Below are positions 1 through 8,239 of a DNA stretch of 36,219 nucleotides, one piece after another (the first letter of the stretch is position 1; each line of letters begins with the position of its first letter). The DNA lies in contig MIAN01000257.1 in assembly GCA_001829125.1 (NCBI GenBank), forward strand, positions 1-36,219, written 5' to 3'. Below the pieces are notes generated by a model. It worked only from the letters and a program-made list of their open reading frames with translations, made no database searches and was not told the DNA's origin. Both the position numbers and the translations under genes were made by a program. This DNA is from Spirochaetes bacterium GWB1_27_13 (GTDB taxonomy: Bacteria > Spirochaetota > GWE2-31-10 > MWDO01).

Positions 1-159
1 TTGAAATTTCTCGGTAACAAAAGACTTATCAAGCCTTTCGAGTGTCGAAAAATCCAAATCTTTAACAAAATCCTCATGTACAAAGTATAAAAGTAGTTCT
101 TCAACAACAAAGGGATTAGAAAATATTTTTTTGTATCTTTTATCATTATCATTTGCCAT
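1..159 (-). CDS. Rpn/YhgA-like putative nuclease or transposase, N-terminal fragment cut by window edge
   Basis: This is the first 53 residues of a protein that continues past the left edge of the window. It begins MANDNDKRYKKIFSN, followed by FVVEELLLYFV and then LDFSTLERLDKSFV. That order (DKxYKxxFSN, then a hydrophobic stretch, then LDFSTLE and SFV) is the typical N-terminus of the Rpn / PF04754 (YhgA-like, Transposase_31) family, whose members are PD-(D/E)XK-type nucleases that promote recombination and are often duplicated in genomes. The catalytic residues lie beyond the edge and cannot be judged. The start is the only ATG in frame; I see no strong ribosome site, only an AT-rich stretch with a possible TATATT -10 just upstream. 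Family assignment is by recalled motif and is fairly secure; whether the gene is intact is unknown. Confidence 0.75.
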   Translation of the reverse strand, partial: MANDNDKRYKKIFSNPFVVEELLLYFVHEDFVKDLDFSTLERLDKSFVTEKFQ

Positions 160-358
160 AAATAAAATATATCAAAAAAGTTAAAGAAAATCAAAGGAAA
201 TGTTAAAATTAGCATAACACAGATTGTCGCGAATTACAGAGATTGGAATTTTATTAAATTTTTATCTAAAATTGTGAGTCTTTCATTTGTTTTTTTTAAT
301 TCTACGCTTAATCGGTTGTATTTATCTAAATTTAATCCGTTTTTTGTATAATTTTGAT
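160..358. other. Short intergenic stretch with a repeat copy and a possible coding remnant
   Basis: This gap separates the Rpn-type gene from the broken toxin gene. It holds a partial copy of the dispersed TATAACACAGATT repeat at 213-255. On the minus strand, from about 362 down to a stop at 234-236, there is an open frame of about 40 codons. It has no ATG, but its composition is protein-like, with charged heptad-like text such as LDKYNRLSVELKK and NERLTILDK. Its stop codon lies inside the repeat copy, so it may be the tail of a small gene truncated by the repeat. I cannot name it and do not annotate it as a gene. Confidence 0.25.
213..255 (-). repeat. Partial copy of the TATAACACAGATT dispersed repeat
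   Basis: The plus-strand text CATAACACAGATTGTC, followed by a degenerate second unit (AATTACAGAGATTGG), matches the terminal half of the element at 458-567 in the same orientation. The hairpin and the outward -35 box of the full element are absent. One base of the usual TATA flank is changed (CATA). It is therefore a decayed or half element. Confidence 0.55.
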
Positions 359-457
359 TTATTTATACGAATCTTTTCTCCATTCAATATCAATCATAAA
401 TACTATTATATTTTTATCGTCTATTTTATAGAATATTCTTACATCTCCTATTCTATA

Positions 458-567
458 ACACAGATTAATCAGATTGTCACAGATTACACGGATTAAATTC
501 ATTTAATTAGTTGATATTAAACTAATTAACTTTTAAATATTTTGACAAACTAAAAACTTTTGGGTAT
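458..567 (+). mobile_element. Small non-autonomous element, full copy 1, inside the relE-like gene
   Basis: A 110-bp insert is flanked by TATA at 454-457 and 568-571, consistent with a 4-bp target duplication. One end reads ACACAGATTAATCAGATTG. The centre has a perfect 10-bp inverted repeat (TTAATTAGTT at 503-512 and AACTAATTAA at 520-529, loop of 7). The other end carries TTGACA (543-548) facing outward. It codes for nothing, and it has no long terminal inverted repeats, so it is not a classical MITE. It is clearly homologous to 17271-17368. What mobilises it is unknown. Confidence 0.75.
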
Positions 568-571
568 ATAT
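543..571 (+). promoter_or_regulatory. Outward promoter made by the inserted element and its TATA target
   Basis: TTGACA at 543-548 lies in the element edge. After exactly 17 bp comes TATATA at 566-571, which straddles the element/target junction. Both boxes are near the sigma-70 consensus. It points right, so transcription would run antisense through the toxin 5' part and the antitoxin gene. Function is inferred from the sequence only. Confidence 0.55.
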
Positions 572-736
572 CGATATATTCCTTCAAATTCTCCCTTTAA
601 CTTTTTTACATTTTTACCAAAATATGGATTATTTTTTAAGATAGGATATACATAATCTTTAATTTTTGTATAAAATCGTTTAAATTGAGTTTTATTTATT
701 TTTTCTTTGTAAAAATTAGTTTCGGCAATTTTAAAA

Positions 737-970
737 TTATTCAACAAATGTATATTTTCCTTTTTCTATATCATCTAGTCCTTTTTTTAATTCATTACTA
801 AAAGAATATATTTCTTTCATCTCTTCATCCGAAACATAATTTTCATTTGTTAAATAATTTAATGTTGCATATTCAATAAAATTAGAAATACTCCTCATTT
901 CTCCATCAGCTGCTTTTTTAAATAATTCATAAGTGGAATCTTCTAATTTTATAGTTATAGTTTTAGACAT
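737..970 (-). CDS. Ribbon-helix-helix antitoxin partner of the broken RelE-like toxin
   Basis: This small protein starts MSKTITIKLEDSTYELFKKA, the short beta-strand plus helix of a ribbon-helix-helix (CopG/MetJ/Arc-type) DNA-binding domain, followed by a helix and an acidic C-terminal tail (DEEMKEIYSFSNELKKG) that would wrap the toxin. By analogy it neutralises the RelE-type toxin encoded immediately downstream and represses its own promoter. I choose the ATG at 970 rather than the in-frame codon at 991: AAGAGG sits 8 bases upstream of 970, and a weak promoter (TTGACT at 1017-1022, 17 bp, TATTTT at 994-999) would start transcription downstream of 991. Since the toxin gene is disrupted, this antitoxin may be an orphan kept for cross-neutralisation or simply not yet lost. 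Confidence 0.75.
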   Translation of the reverse strand: MSKTITIKLEDSTYELFKKAADGEMRSISNFIEYATLNYLTNENYVSDEEMKEIYSFSNELKKGLDDIEKGKYTFVE

Positions 971-1057
971 AAATATAACCTCTTTTATCATAAAAAATAT
1001 TCATTTCTATTAAAAAAGTCAATTATTATTAATAAAATTTATTGCGATATTTAGTAT

Positions 1058-4000
1058 TTAATTTTTTTCTAAATTTGCAATTTTCCCATCTATTTCTTCT
1101 AATTTTAAGGTTAATTCATCATATTCAGCTTTATTAAACCCATATTTTATATAAAGATTTGATTTATTTGAATTTACTCTATTTTTATATATCTTTTTGA
1201 TAGAAAATTCTTTACCAGTTATCGCAAGATATATATAAGATAACATCATTGATGGAATAAAAGGAATAAAAAAAGTAAGAGGTTCTGTTGCATTCCACCC
1301 AAAAATTATATATATAACAAAAAAAATAAAATATAATAAAAGAGAAAAAATTACTGGTATCCATAAAATAACCCAAAATTTAGATTTTGATTCTTTATCA
1401 ATAGAATTCTTTCGTTTTTGGCGATCATTCAATTCTTTTTCTACTTTTGGCTTTTCGTCTTTTAACTCTTGGAGTCTTTTAAGTTCTTCTTCGCGTTGGA
1501 GAATTTTAGCTTTAGCAAATCTAGTTATATCTGGTCGCATTTTTGTATCATCAATGCCACGATTTTTTAGTTTTGTTTCAATTGTGGTTATTTCGAGTTT
1601 TATATTCTCTAATTCCTTACCTGTTTCCCTGTATTGTTTCTCGTGCTCTTTGTAGTCTTTATTATCGCTATTACGGATTAATTGTAACAAATTTTCGGTT
1701 TTTTTTGATAGATTATACTCTTTATCTCTATATTCCTCAAGTTTTTCAAAGAGAGTTTGGGTATCTCTTTCTGTTTCTACCCCATCAAGAATGTCTTTTA
1801 TATTTATTGGTTCGCTAAAACCTTCTGGGATATAAGTTTTTTCGCCTAAAGATTCGAGTTTGACTAAGTGATTAAAATCAATTACTTTATCAAAGCCATA
1901 GACTCCGATTTTTTCTTCTGCTTTTATTCTTGATATTGTTTTATGAATATGGTCAAAATGCGAGCGGATTATGTGTAAAAAAGTCCTTCTATCTGCTACA
2001 ATGCCAGTTATATAAATGTAGATTTTTTTATCAACTATATCTGCTTTAACCAATGCTTCAGAGCCTTGATAAGCCAAAACAACTCCAGTCTGCCAATAAG
2101 TTTTGTCTTTTACAAAATTATTTATCCTAACTATAAATCTTGATATGACACTATCTGGCAAAAAATCGTAATGATACTGAAAATTTAGGCTATTTTTATA
2201 GTCCCACTTATTAACAACAAAAGATTCTTCTACCTGAAGTAATCTAGGTATCAAAAATTGTGTCTCATTAGTCCCATCCAGTGCAAAGCATAATTCAAAC
2301 TTTTTCATCATATCTACTATAAAATAATGTTTGTTATCTGGGTATATTTTTGAGTCAAGTATCCGATTAAGCTCATTTATATCTAAAATACCTCTATTTT
2401 GAAATAAAACATTATCATTTTGTATATTATAAACAGCTTTTGTTACCCATTCTGGATTTAAAATATTCATATCCTTTAATCTATTGTCATCCTGATAGTT
2501 TAAAACCACTCCTAAGTCATGTAAGAATCCAATCAATGTTTTACAACTAATTTCGTAGATTTTCTTAGTATTACAGATATTTAAATATTCATCATAGGAT
2601 ATATAGTCTTTTTGGGTATTTTCGAGTATTTCTTTTACATCAAACCAATCTTTTATCCATTGTTCGTTTATGTGTGGAATATTTTTTACAACATCGTCTA
2701 TATAATCTCTTAAAATATTTACACATTGATTAGTTTTACAAGAAACTCTTACAATGTGTTTAATTTGTTTGTATTTATTTTTTAAAAAACTTTCGTTTAC
2801 ATCAAAATGATGTTGGTCAATCTTATTTAACACAACTATAATTGGTGAGTCTTCTCCATAACTTGTAATCAATTTTAACCAGTATTCTATACGACCTTTG
2901 GTATCCTCTGATCTTGAGTCATGGACTAATATATAAACACTCCTCTTTGTCAAAAAAAATTGATGTGTAGAATGATACATCTCCTGCCCACCAAAATCCC
3001 AAACATTAAGCCTAGTGTTTTCGTTATTTATATTTATCGTCCATTTATCAATTTTTATACCATCGGTTTTATTTTCCTCTGGATTATATTTATCATATAT
3101 TAACCTATTAATTACAGAAGTTTTCCCTGCTCCCCCATCACCAACCAATAAAACTTTTACCTCATTAATTTTTTTCTTTTCATAGTTTTCATAGGTAAAA
3201 CAATAATTGAGTATTTCAAAAGGGTCTCTATATTTTTCAAGAATTTCATCTGGTATTGAAAAAGCATTATTTCTTAAATCTAAATATTCTAAATTTGTTA
3301 ATTGTTTTATACTTTCTGGTAAATTGCTTAGTTGATTATCAAATAAATCTAATTTTTGTAAATTTGTTAAATTTCCAATATTTTCTGGTAAATTACTTAG
3401 TTGATTGTTGTACAAACATAATTCTTTTAAATTAGTCAAATTTCCAATGCTTTTTGGTAAATTACTTAGCTGATTGTTAGATAAATCTAATTGTTGTAAA
3501 TTAGTTAATTTTTCAATATTTTCTGGTAAATTATTTAGTTGATTGTTAGATAAAAATAACACTTCTAAATTAGTTAAATTTTCTATACTTTTTGATAAGT
3601 TATTTAATTGATTGTTAGATAAATCTAATTGTTGTAAATTAGTTAATTTTTCAATATTTTCTGGTAAATTATTTAATTGATTGTTAGATAAATCTAATTG
3701 TTGCAAATATTTCATTTTTGAAATAGTTTCGCTAAATTTTCTTAGTTTTCTATTTCTAATCACAAGACCAATTATATTTCCATCTTTATCTATTGCATAG
3801 GATATAGGGTAATTATATAAATTCTCTATCTCTACAAGTTCCAATTCTTCCAACAACCCACCAATCTCTTTTTCTAGTTCATTAATTAAATATCTATCTC
3901 TTGCTAAATGTTTTATTATATAATTGAAATAATAATTAATTATTTTTAAAGGATTTTCTTTTTTTTCAAGAATTCTTTTTGGTATTGAAAGATTATTATT

Positions 4001-4831
4001 TCTTAAATCCAAATATTCTAAATTTATTAATTGTTTTATGTTTTCTGGTAACTCACTTAGTAGATTTCCATATAAATATAACCCTTTTAAATTATTTAAT
4101 TTTTCAATACTTTCTGGCAAGTTTCTTAGTTGATTATTATTTAAATATATCTTTTTTAAATTAGTCAAATTTCCTATAGTTTCTGGTAAATTATTTAATT
4201 GATTAGCAAAGAAAAACAATTCTTGCAAATTAGTCAAATTTCCAATACTTTTTGGTAAATTAGTTAGTCGATTTTCTGACAAATCTAATTCAGGTAAATT
4301 AGTTAAATTTCCAATACTTTCTGGTAAATTTCTTAGTTGATTGTTATATAAAGATAATTGTTTTAAATTAGTTAATTTTCCTATACTTTCTGGTAAATTT
4401 CTTAGTTGATTGGCAAATAAAGAGAACTCTTGTAAATTAGTTAAATTTCCAATGCTTTCTGGTAGATTACTCAATTGATTATTATATAAATCTAATTGTT
4501 GTAAATTAGTTAATTTCCCAATACTTTCTGGTAAATTTCTTAGTTGATTATTTTGTAAATCTAATTGTTGTAAATTAGTTAAATTTCCAATACTTTCTGG
4601 TAAATTTGTTAATTGATTATCAGATAAATCCAATTCTTCTAAATATTTCATTTTTGAAATAGTTTCGCTAATTTTTTTTAATTTTCTATTTTTAATTACA
4701 AGACCAATTATATTTTCATCTTTATCTATTGTATATGATAGATTGTAATTATATAAATTTTCTATTTCTACAAGTCTAAACCTCCCCCCAATCTCCCTCT
4801 CCAATTCTTCAATTAAATATCTATCTCCCAT
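1058..4831 (-). CDS. Roco-family protein: duplicated LRR array, Roc GTPase, COR, coiled coil and membrane anchor
   Basis: This is a 1257-residue multidomain protein. Residues 1-60 form a cap that recurs at 311-370 (DRYLIEELEREIGG versus DRYLINELEKEIGG; NIIGLVIKNRKLKK versus NIIGLVIRNRKLRK). Each cap is followed by 23-residue leucine-rich repeats of the form NLTNLQxLDLxNNQLxNLPESIG (about 62-290 and 372-530). The whole LRR module therefore appears tandemly duplicated. The Roc GTPase follows: P-loop GDGGAGKTS (564-572), DFGGQE (612-617) and NKID (669-672). The COR dimerisation domain spans roughly 730-990. A charged coiled coil (1010-1150), two membrane segments (about 1152-1178 and 1184-1206) and a short C-terminal coiled coil end the protein. 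All GTP-binding motifs look intact. Roco proteins are GTP-regulated dimers, and bacterial roles are mostly unknown. AAAGGAG lies 6 bases before the ATG. The gene stands alone between two toxin-antitoxin loci. Confidence 0.92.
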   Translation of the reverse strand: MGDRYLIEELEREIGGRFRLVEIENLYNYNLSYTIDKDENIIGLVIKNRKLKKISETISKMKYLEELDLSDNQLTNLPESIGNLTNLQQLDLQNNQLRNLPESIGKLTNLQQLDLYNNQLSNLPESIGNLTNLQEFSLFANQLRNLPESIGKLTNLKQLSLYNNQLRNLPESIGNLTNLPELDLSENRLTNLPKSIGNLTNLQELFFFANQLNNLPETIGNLTNLKKIYLNNNQLRNLPESIEKLNNLKGLYLYGNLLSELPENIKQLINLEYLDLRNNNLSIPKRILEKKENPLKIINYYFNYIIKHLARDRYLINELEKEIGGLLEELELVEIENLYNYPISYAIDKDGNIIGLVIRNRKLRKFSETISKMKYLQQLDLSNNQLNNLPENIEKLTNLQQLDLSNNQLNNLSKSIENLTNLEVLFLSNNQLNNLPENIEKLTNLQQLDLSNNQLSNLPKSIGNLTNLKELCLYNNQLSNLPENIGNLTNLQKLDLFDNQLSNLPESIKQLTNLEYLDLRNNAFSIPDEILEKYRDPFEILNYCFTYENYEKKKINEVKVLLVGDGGAGKTSVINRLIYDKYNPEENKTDGIKIDKWTININNENTRLNVWDFGGQEMYHSTHQFFLTKRSVYILVHDSRSEDTKGRIEYWLKLITSYGEDSPIIVVLNKIDQHHFDVNESFLKNKYKQIKHIVRVSCKTNQCVNILRDYIDDVVKNIPHINEQWIKDWFDVKEILENTQKDYISYDEYLNICNTKKIYEISCKTLIGFLHDLGVVLNYQDDNRLKDMNILNPEWVTKAVYNIQNDNVLFQNRGILDINELNRILDSKIYPDNKHYFIVDMMKKFELCFALDGTNETQFLIPRLLQVEESFVVNKWDYKNSLNFQYHYDFLPDSVISRFIVRINNFVKDKTYWQTGVVLAYQGSEALVKADIVDKKIYIYITGIVADRRTFLHIIRSHFDHIHKTISRIKAEEKIGVYGFDKVIDFNHLVKLESLGEKTYIPEGFSEPINIKDILDGVETERDTQTLFEKLEEYRDKEYNLSKKTENLLQLIRNSDNKDYKEHEKQYRETGKELENIKLEITTIETKLKNRGIDDTKMRPDITRFAKAKILQREEELKRLQELKDEKPKVEKELNDRQKRKNSIDKESKSKFWVILWIPVIFSLLLYFIFFVIYIIFGWNATEPLTFFIPFIPSMMLSYIYLAITGKEFSIKKIYKNRVNSNKSNLYIKYGFNKAEYDELTLKLEEIDGKIANLEKN

Positions 4832-4863
4832 AAGTTGCTCCTTTGGTTTTAAGCAGTGGATTA

Positions 4864-4892
4864 ATTATATATTATTGTTTGGGTTTTTACAA
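4864..4892 (-). promoter_or_regulatory. Promoter of the Roco gene
   Basis: On the minus strand TTGTAA (4892-4887) and TATAAT (4869-4864) are separated by exactly 17 bp. They sit 33 bp upstream of the Roco start codon, with a good ribosome site between. Confidence 0.5.
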
Positions 4893-4912
4893 ATAGAAAG
4901 TTTGGGATATTA

Positions 4913-4946
4913 TTGACAAATGTTTTTTTTATTATTATTCTATAAT
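4913..4946 (+). promoter_or_regulatory. Possible promoter of the first hicBA pair
   Basis: TTGACA (4913-4918) and TATAAT (4941-4946) lie just before GAGGAG and the hicB ATG, but they are 22 bp apart, too far for a standard sigma-70 promoter. A TATTCT at 4936-4941 gives 17 bp instead. The boxes are visible, but which pair is used is uncertain. Confidence 0.3.
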
Positions 4947-4964
4947 CAATGAGGAGAATTAAAC

Positions 4965-5177
4965 ATGGAAAGATATTTTTCATTAGAATATTGGATTGAT
5001 GATGGATGGTATGTTGGAAGAATAAAAGAAGTTCCTGGCGTATTTAGTCAGGGAGAAACACTTGAAGAATTAGAAAATAATATAAGAGAAGTTTTTAGTT
5101 TAATACAAGAAGAAAACAAAATATATCCATCCCCATCATCAATTCATTATGAAAAAGAATTAAGGATTTCAATTTGA
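4965..5177 (+). CDS. hicB: HicB-family antitoxin
   Basis: The 70-residue protein has the partial RNase-H-like HicB core. It shows an aromatic first strand with WIDDGWYVGRIKEVPGV, then SQGETLEELENNI, the standard HicB signature of GxVPxxPGVxSQGxTxEEAxxNI type. There is no separate C-terminal DNA-binding domain, so operator binding would need the short C-terminus or another protein. The stop codon overlaps the TTG start of the HicA gene (TTGA), so the two are translationally coupled. The order is antitoxin first, the reverse of the classical hicAB operon. GAGGAG lies 6-7 bases before ATG. The protein would bind and block HicA. Confidence 0.85.
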   Translation: MERYFSLEYWIDDGWYVGRIKEVPGVFSQGETLEELENNIREVFSLIQEENKIYPSPSSIHYEKELRISI

Positions 5178-5353
5178 ATAGGAATAATTTCATAAGAGAA
5201 TTAATATCGAAAGGTTGTTATCTAAAAAGACATGGAGCTAACCATGACATTTATGAAAATATAAATACTAAAAAAGTTGCCCCCATACCACGGCATCCAG
5301 AGATAAAAGAAAGTCTTTGTAAAATAATTAAAAAACAATTGGGTATTCTTTAA
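5174..5353 (+). CDS. hicA: HicA-family mRNA interferase toxin, TTG start
   Basis: The protein has 59 residues, beginning at a TTG that overlaps the hicB stop codon, so it is easily missed because of its size and start. It reads LISKGCYLKRHGANHDIY, then VAPIPRHPEIKESL, and ends IIKKQLGIL. This is the full double-stranded-RNA-binding-like HicA fold, with the catalytic histidine in GANHDIY (His24) and the conserved PRHxEI turn. HicA cleaves mRNA when free of HicB. The gene looks intact. It is followed after 12 bases by a strong hairpin terminator. Confidence 0.85.
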   Translation: MNRNNFIRELISKGCYLKRHGANHDIYENINTKKVAPIPRHPEIKESLCKIIKKQLGIL

Positions 5354-5365
5354 TTAAATGTGAGT

Positions 5366-5409
5366 GGAAACAAGGGGTATCTACCCCTTGTTTCCGTAGA
5401 AATGTTTTT

Positions 5410-5411
<2 letters not shown>
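5366..5411 (+). terminator. Strong hairpin terminator after hicA, overlapping the end of tgt
   Basis: A 14-bp perfect stem (GGAAACAAGGGGTA at 5366-5379, TACCCCTTGTTTCC at 5382-5395) is followed, 9 bases on, by seven Ts (5405-5411). It lies between the convergent hicA and tgt and may stop transcription from both sides. The T tract runs into the tgt stop codon. Confidence 0.65.
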
Positions 5412-6564
<1,153 letters not shown>

Positions 6565-6576
6565 TTAGAATTTAAT

Positions 6577-6605
6577 TGTATAACAAAAAGTTTTTTATTT
6601 GTCAA
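6577..6605 (-). promoter_or_regulatory. tgt promoter
   Basis: On the minus strand TTGACA (6605-6600), 17 bp, then TATACA (6582-6577), close to the sigma-70 consensus. It would give a leader of about 30 bases before the TTG start of tgt. Confidence 0.65.
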
Positions 6606-6624
6606 AAAAATCCTTATTTTTATC

Positions 6625-6653
6625 TTGACATATTGTATTATTATAATTATACT
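6625..6653 (+). promoter_or_regulatory. Rightward promoter upstream of the permease operon leader
   Basis: TTGACA (6625-6630), exactly 17 bp, TATACT (6648-6653). The boxes are near perfect. Transcription would begin about 265 bases before the first permease start codon, producing a long leader that includes the hairpins at 6730-6762. Confidence 0.6.
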
Positions 6654-6676
6654 TGTATTAGTAAAGTAGTACAAGT
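6651..6676. promoter_or_regulatory. Dyad overlapping the rightward start point (candidate operator)
   Basis: ACTTGTATTA (6651-6660) and TAGTACAAGT (6667-6676) form a 10-bp inverted repeat with one G-T pair. It begins inside the -10 box and covers the expected transcription start, a typical place for a repressor operator. It could instead be a 5' RNA hairpin. No regulator gene is adjacent. Confidence 0.4.
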
Positions 6677-6729
6677 GATAAAAAAAATATTTTGCAATTT
6701 ATTTAGTTATTTGATAAGATAAATCCAAA

Positions 6730-6762
6730 TTATAATGACAATAGTACAGATTGTCATTATAA
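6730..6762 (+). repeat. 13-bp perfect inverted repeat in the permease leader
   Basis: TTATAATGACAAT (6730-6742) and ATTGTCATTATAA (6750-6762) pair perfectly around a 7-base loop. There is no T tract right after it, so a simple terminator is unlikely; an RNA stabiliser, attenuator part or protein site is possible. Confidence 0.5.
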
Positions 6763-6886
6763 GATTATATGCCTAAAAAAACGAGTTCTTTTTCGAGTTT
6801 TTTAGCCTATATACCTGAAATTTTTTTTATAACTTGTTTACTTAAAATGACTTAGATAAGAAATTATTATTGAATTTAAGACAAAA

Positions 6887-6908
6887 CTGAAACATTTCAG
6901 TATATAAT
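6887..6908 (+). promoter_or_regulatory. Palindrome next to a -10 box before the first permease
   Basis: CTGAAACATTTCAG (6887-6900) is a 6-bp perfect inverted repeat ending two bases before TATAAT (6903-6908). The expected -35 position (around 6880-6885, GACAAA) is poor. A weak promoter that needs an activator bound at the palindrome, or one repressed there, would fit. The ATG of the permease is 20 bases downstream of the -10. Confidence 0.35.
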
Positions 6909-6928
6909 TTGATTTTAAGGTAAAATAG

Positions 6929-8218
6929 ATGAATTTAATAAATTTTTTAAAAATTGCTTTTCGTAATCTTGGAAGGCATAAGATTAAAACTATTCTTACT
7001 GTCCTTGCAATATCTATCTCTGTTATGCTTTATATTTTTGTTGATGGATATGCAAAAGGTGTAAGTTTTGAAACAATTAGAAATTTAATCAATTATGAAA
7101 CTGGTGTTGCAAAAATTTATTCAAAAAAATTCTACGAAAAAAAGGATGATTTACCTTTATACGAAAATTTTGGTAATTATGATGATATTCTAAAAAAACT
7201 TGAGTCTAAAAATTTTGTTGGGTCTCCAAGAGTTGTTTTTAAAGGCTCATTAATTAACAATAATGAAGAATTTCCCTTTGTTTTTGTTGGGGTAAATCCA
7301 GAAATAGAAAAAAAAGTTTTAAAATATCACAATTATATAAAAGAAGGGACTTTTATAGAAAATGGCAAGTATAATATAGTCTTAGGTTATACTGGAGCAA
7401 AAAAATTGGATGTTAATGTTGGTGACACTGTTTACTTATCTACTGTGATTGATAAAAAAGATGATGTTGGCAATGTTAAGCACATAAATCAATTAATTTC
7501 TTTGAAAGTTTGTGGACTTATAAAATCTAATGATTTTGTTATTAATAGTTATATGGGATTTTTACCATTAGATATTTTACAAGATGATACAGGTTTACTG
7601 CTTGAAGAAAAAATAACCGAAATTGTAATAAGAAAAAAAGATGCTAAAGAAAGTGACTGGATAACCAAAGAAGAAAGTGTTTCTAATATAAAAAACATTC
7701 TTGGTAAGTCAGTGAGAGATGATTTAGTTTTAATTAGTTATGAAGAAGATGCTAAAGAAGCGTCTGCAATTAATAATGCAAATAATACTTTTTATAATGT
7801 TGTTGTGTTATTTTTGTCTTTACTTGCTATATTTGGGATTTCAAATACTATTTTAATCGCAACTATGCAAAGAACAACAGAAATTGGGATGCTTAGAGCA
7901 TTAGGTTTAATAGAAAAAGATATTTTAATATTATTTGGTATGGAAGCAGGATTAATTGGCTTTATAGGTTCTTTAATAGGAATATTTTTTGGAATATTAA
8001 TTAATATTTATATGGTAAACTATGGTTTTGATTTTTCTTATATATTAGAACAAGGTAATTTTGATAATATAAGAACAGTGATTTTTAAATCTATGTGGAA
8101 TTTTCCTAATATCATTTTAGCAGGAATTGTTGCTTCTTTAATAAGTAGTTTGGTTGCAATACCCCCAACAATTAGAGCTTTAAAAACTTCTATCATAGAT
8201 GCACTAAATTTTGATTAA
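6929..8218 (+). CDS. FtsX/MacB/LolCE-type ABC transporter permease 1
   Basis: The 429-residue membrane protein has the LolC/E-MacB topology. One N-terminal membrane helix (about 21-42) follows a conserved amphipathic AFRNLGRHKIKT stretch. A large periplasmic domain (about 45-280) follows, then three C-terminal helices with the FtsX signature RTTEIGMLRALGL between the first two. Such permeases work as pairs with a LolD/MacB-type ATPase and move lipoproteins or other substrates from the inner membrane by mechanotransmission. A second permease begins 21 bases after the stop codon and a LolA-like protein follows, so a lipoprotein or outer-membrane trafficking role is likely. No ATPase gene is in this operon; the nearest is at 19912-20601. 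AAGG lies 8 bases before the ATG. Confidence 0.88.
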   Translation: MNLINFLKIAFRNLGRHKIKTILTVLAISISVMLYIFVDGYAKGVSFETIRNLINYETGVAKIYSKKFYEKKDDLPLYENFGNYDDILKKLESKNFVGSPRVVFKGSLINNNEEFPFVFVGVNPEIEKKVLKYHNYIKEGTFIENGKYNIVLGYTGAKKLDVNVGDTVYLSTVIDKKDDVGNVKHINQLISLKVCGLIKSNDFVINSYMGFLPLDILQDDTGLLLEEKITEIVIRKKDAKESDWITKEESVSNIKNILGKSVRDDLVLISYEEDAKEASAINNANNTFYNVVVLFLSLLAIFGISNTILIATMQRTTEIGMLRALGLIEKDILILFGMEAGLIGFIGSLIGIFFGILINIYMVNYGFDFSYILEQGNFDNIRTVIFKSMWNFPNIILAGIVASLISSLVAIPPTIRALKTSIIDALNFD

Positions 8219-8239
8219 AGATTATTTAAAGGAATGACT

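Larger units (their letters stand above)
359..747 (-). pseudogene. RelE/ParE-family toxin gene split by a small inserted repeat element
   Basis: The 5' part (747 to 568) encodes a typical RelE/ParE-superfamily mRNA-interferase/gyrase-toxin N-half, ending GKNVKKLKGEFEGIYRY, and then runs into foreign codons and a stop. The missing C-half, RIGDVRIFYKID then FMIDIEWRKDSYK and stop, lies at 457 to 359 in the same reading direction. Between them are a 110-bp element and one extra TATA. Deleting 458-567 and one TATA joins CGA-TATA to GAATAGG and gives ...IYRYRIGDV... in perfect frame, which is the usual core of this toxin family. The start is a TTG at 747 that overlaps the end of the antitoxin gene by 11 bases, as in a translationally coupled pair. 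The present product (65 residues) lacks the C-terminal strands that carry conserved catalytic residues in RelE homologues, so it is probably inactive. Confidence 0.85.

Noticed and set aside
287-496. 69-codon plus-strand open frame
   Set aside because: It lies antisense to the toxin remnant and inside repeat DNA, has no ribosome site, and is rich in Tyr/Ile/Phe as expected from random AT-rich sequence.
3244-4680. Long run of direct DNA repeats of about 69 bp
   Set aside because: These are the codons of the 23-residue leucine-rich repeats of the Roco protein, not a separate DNA repeat array.
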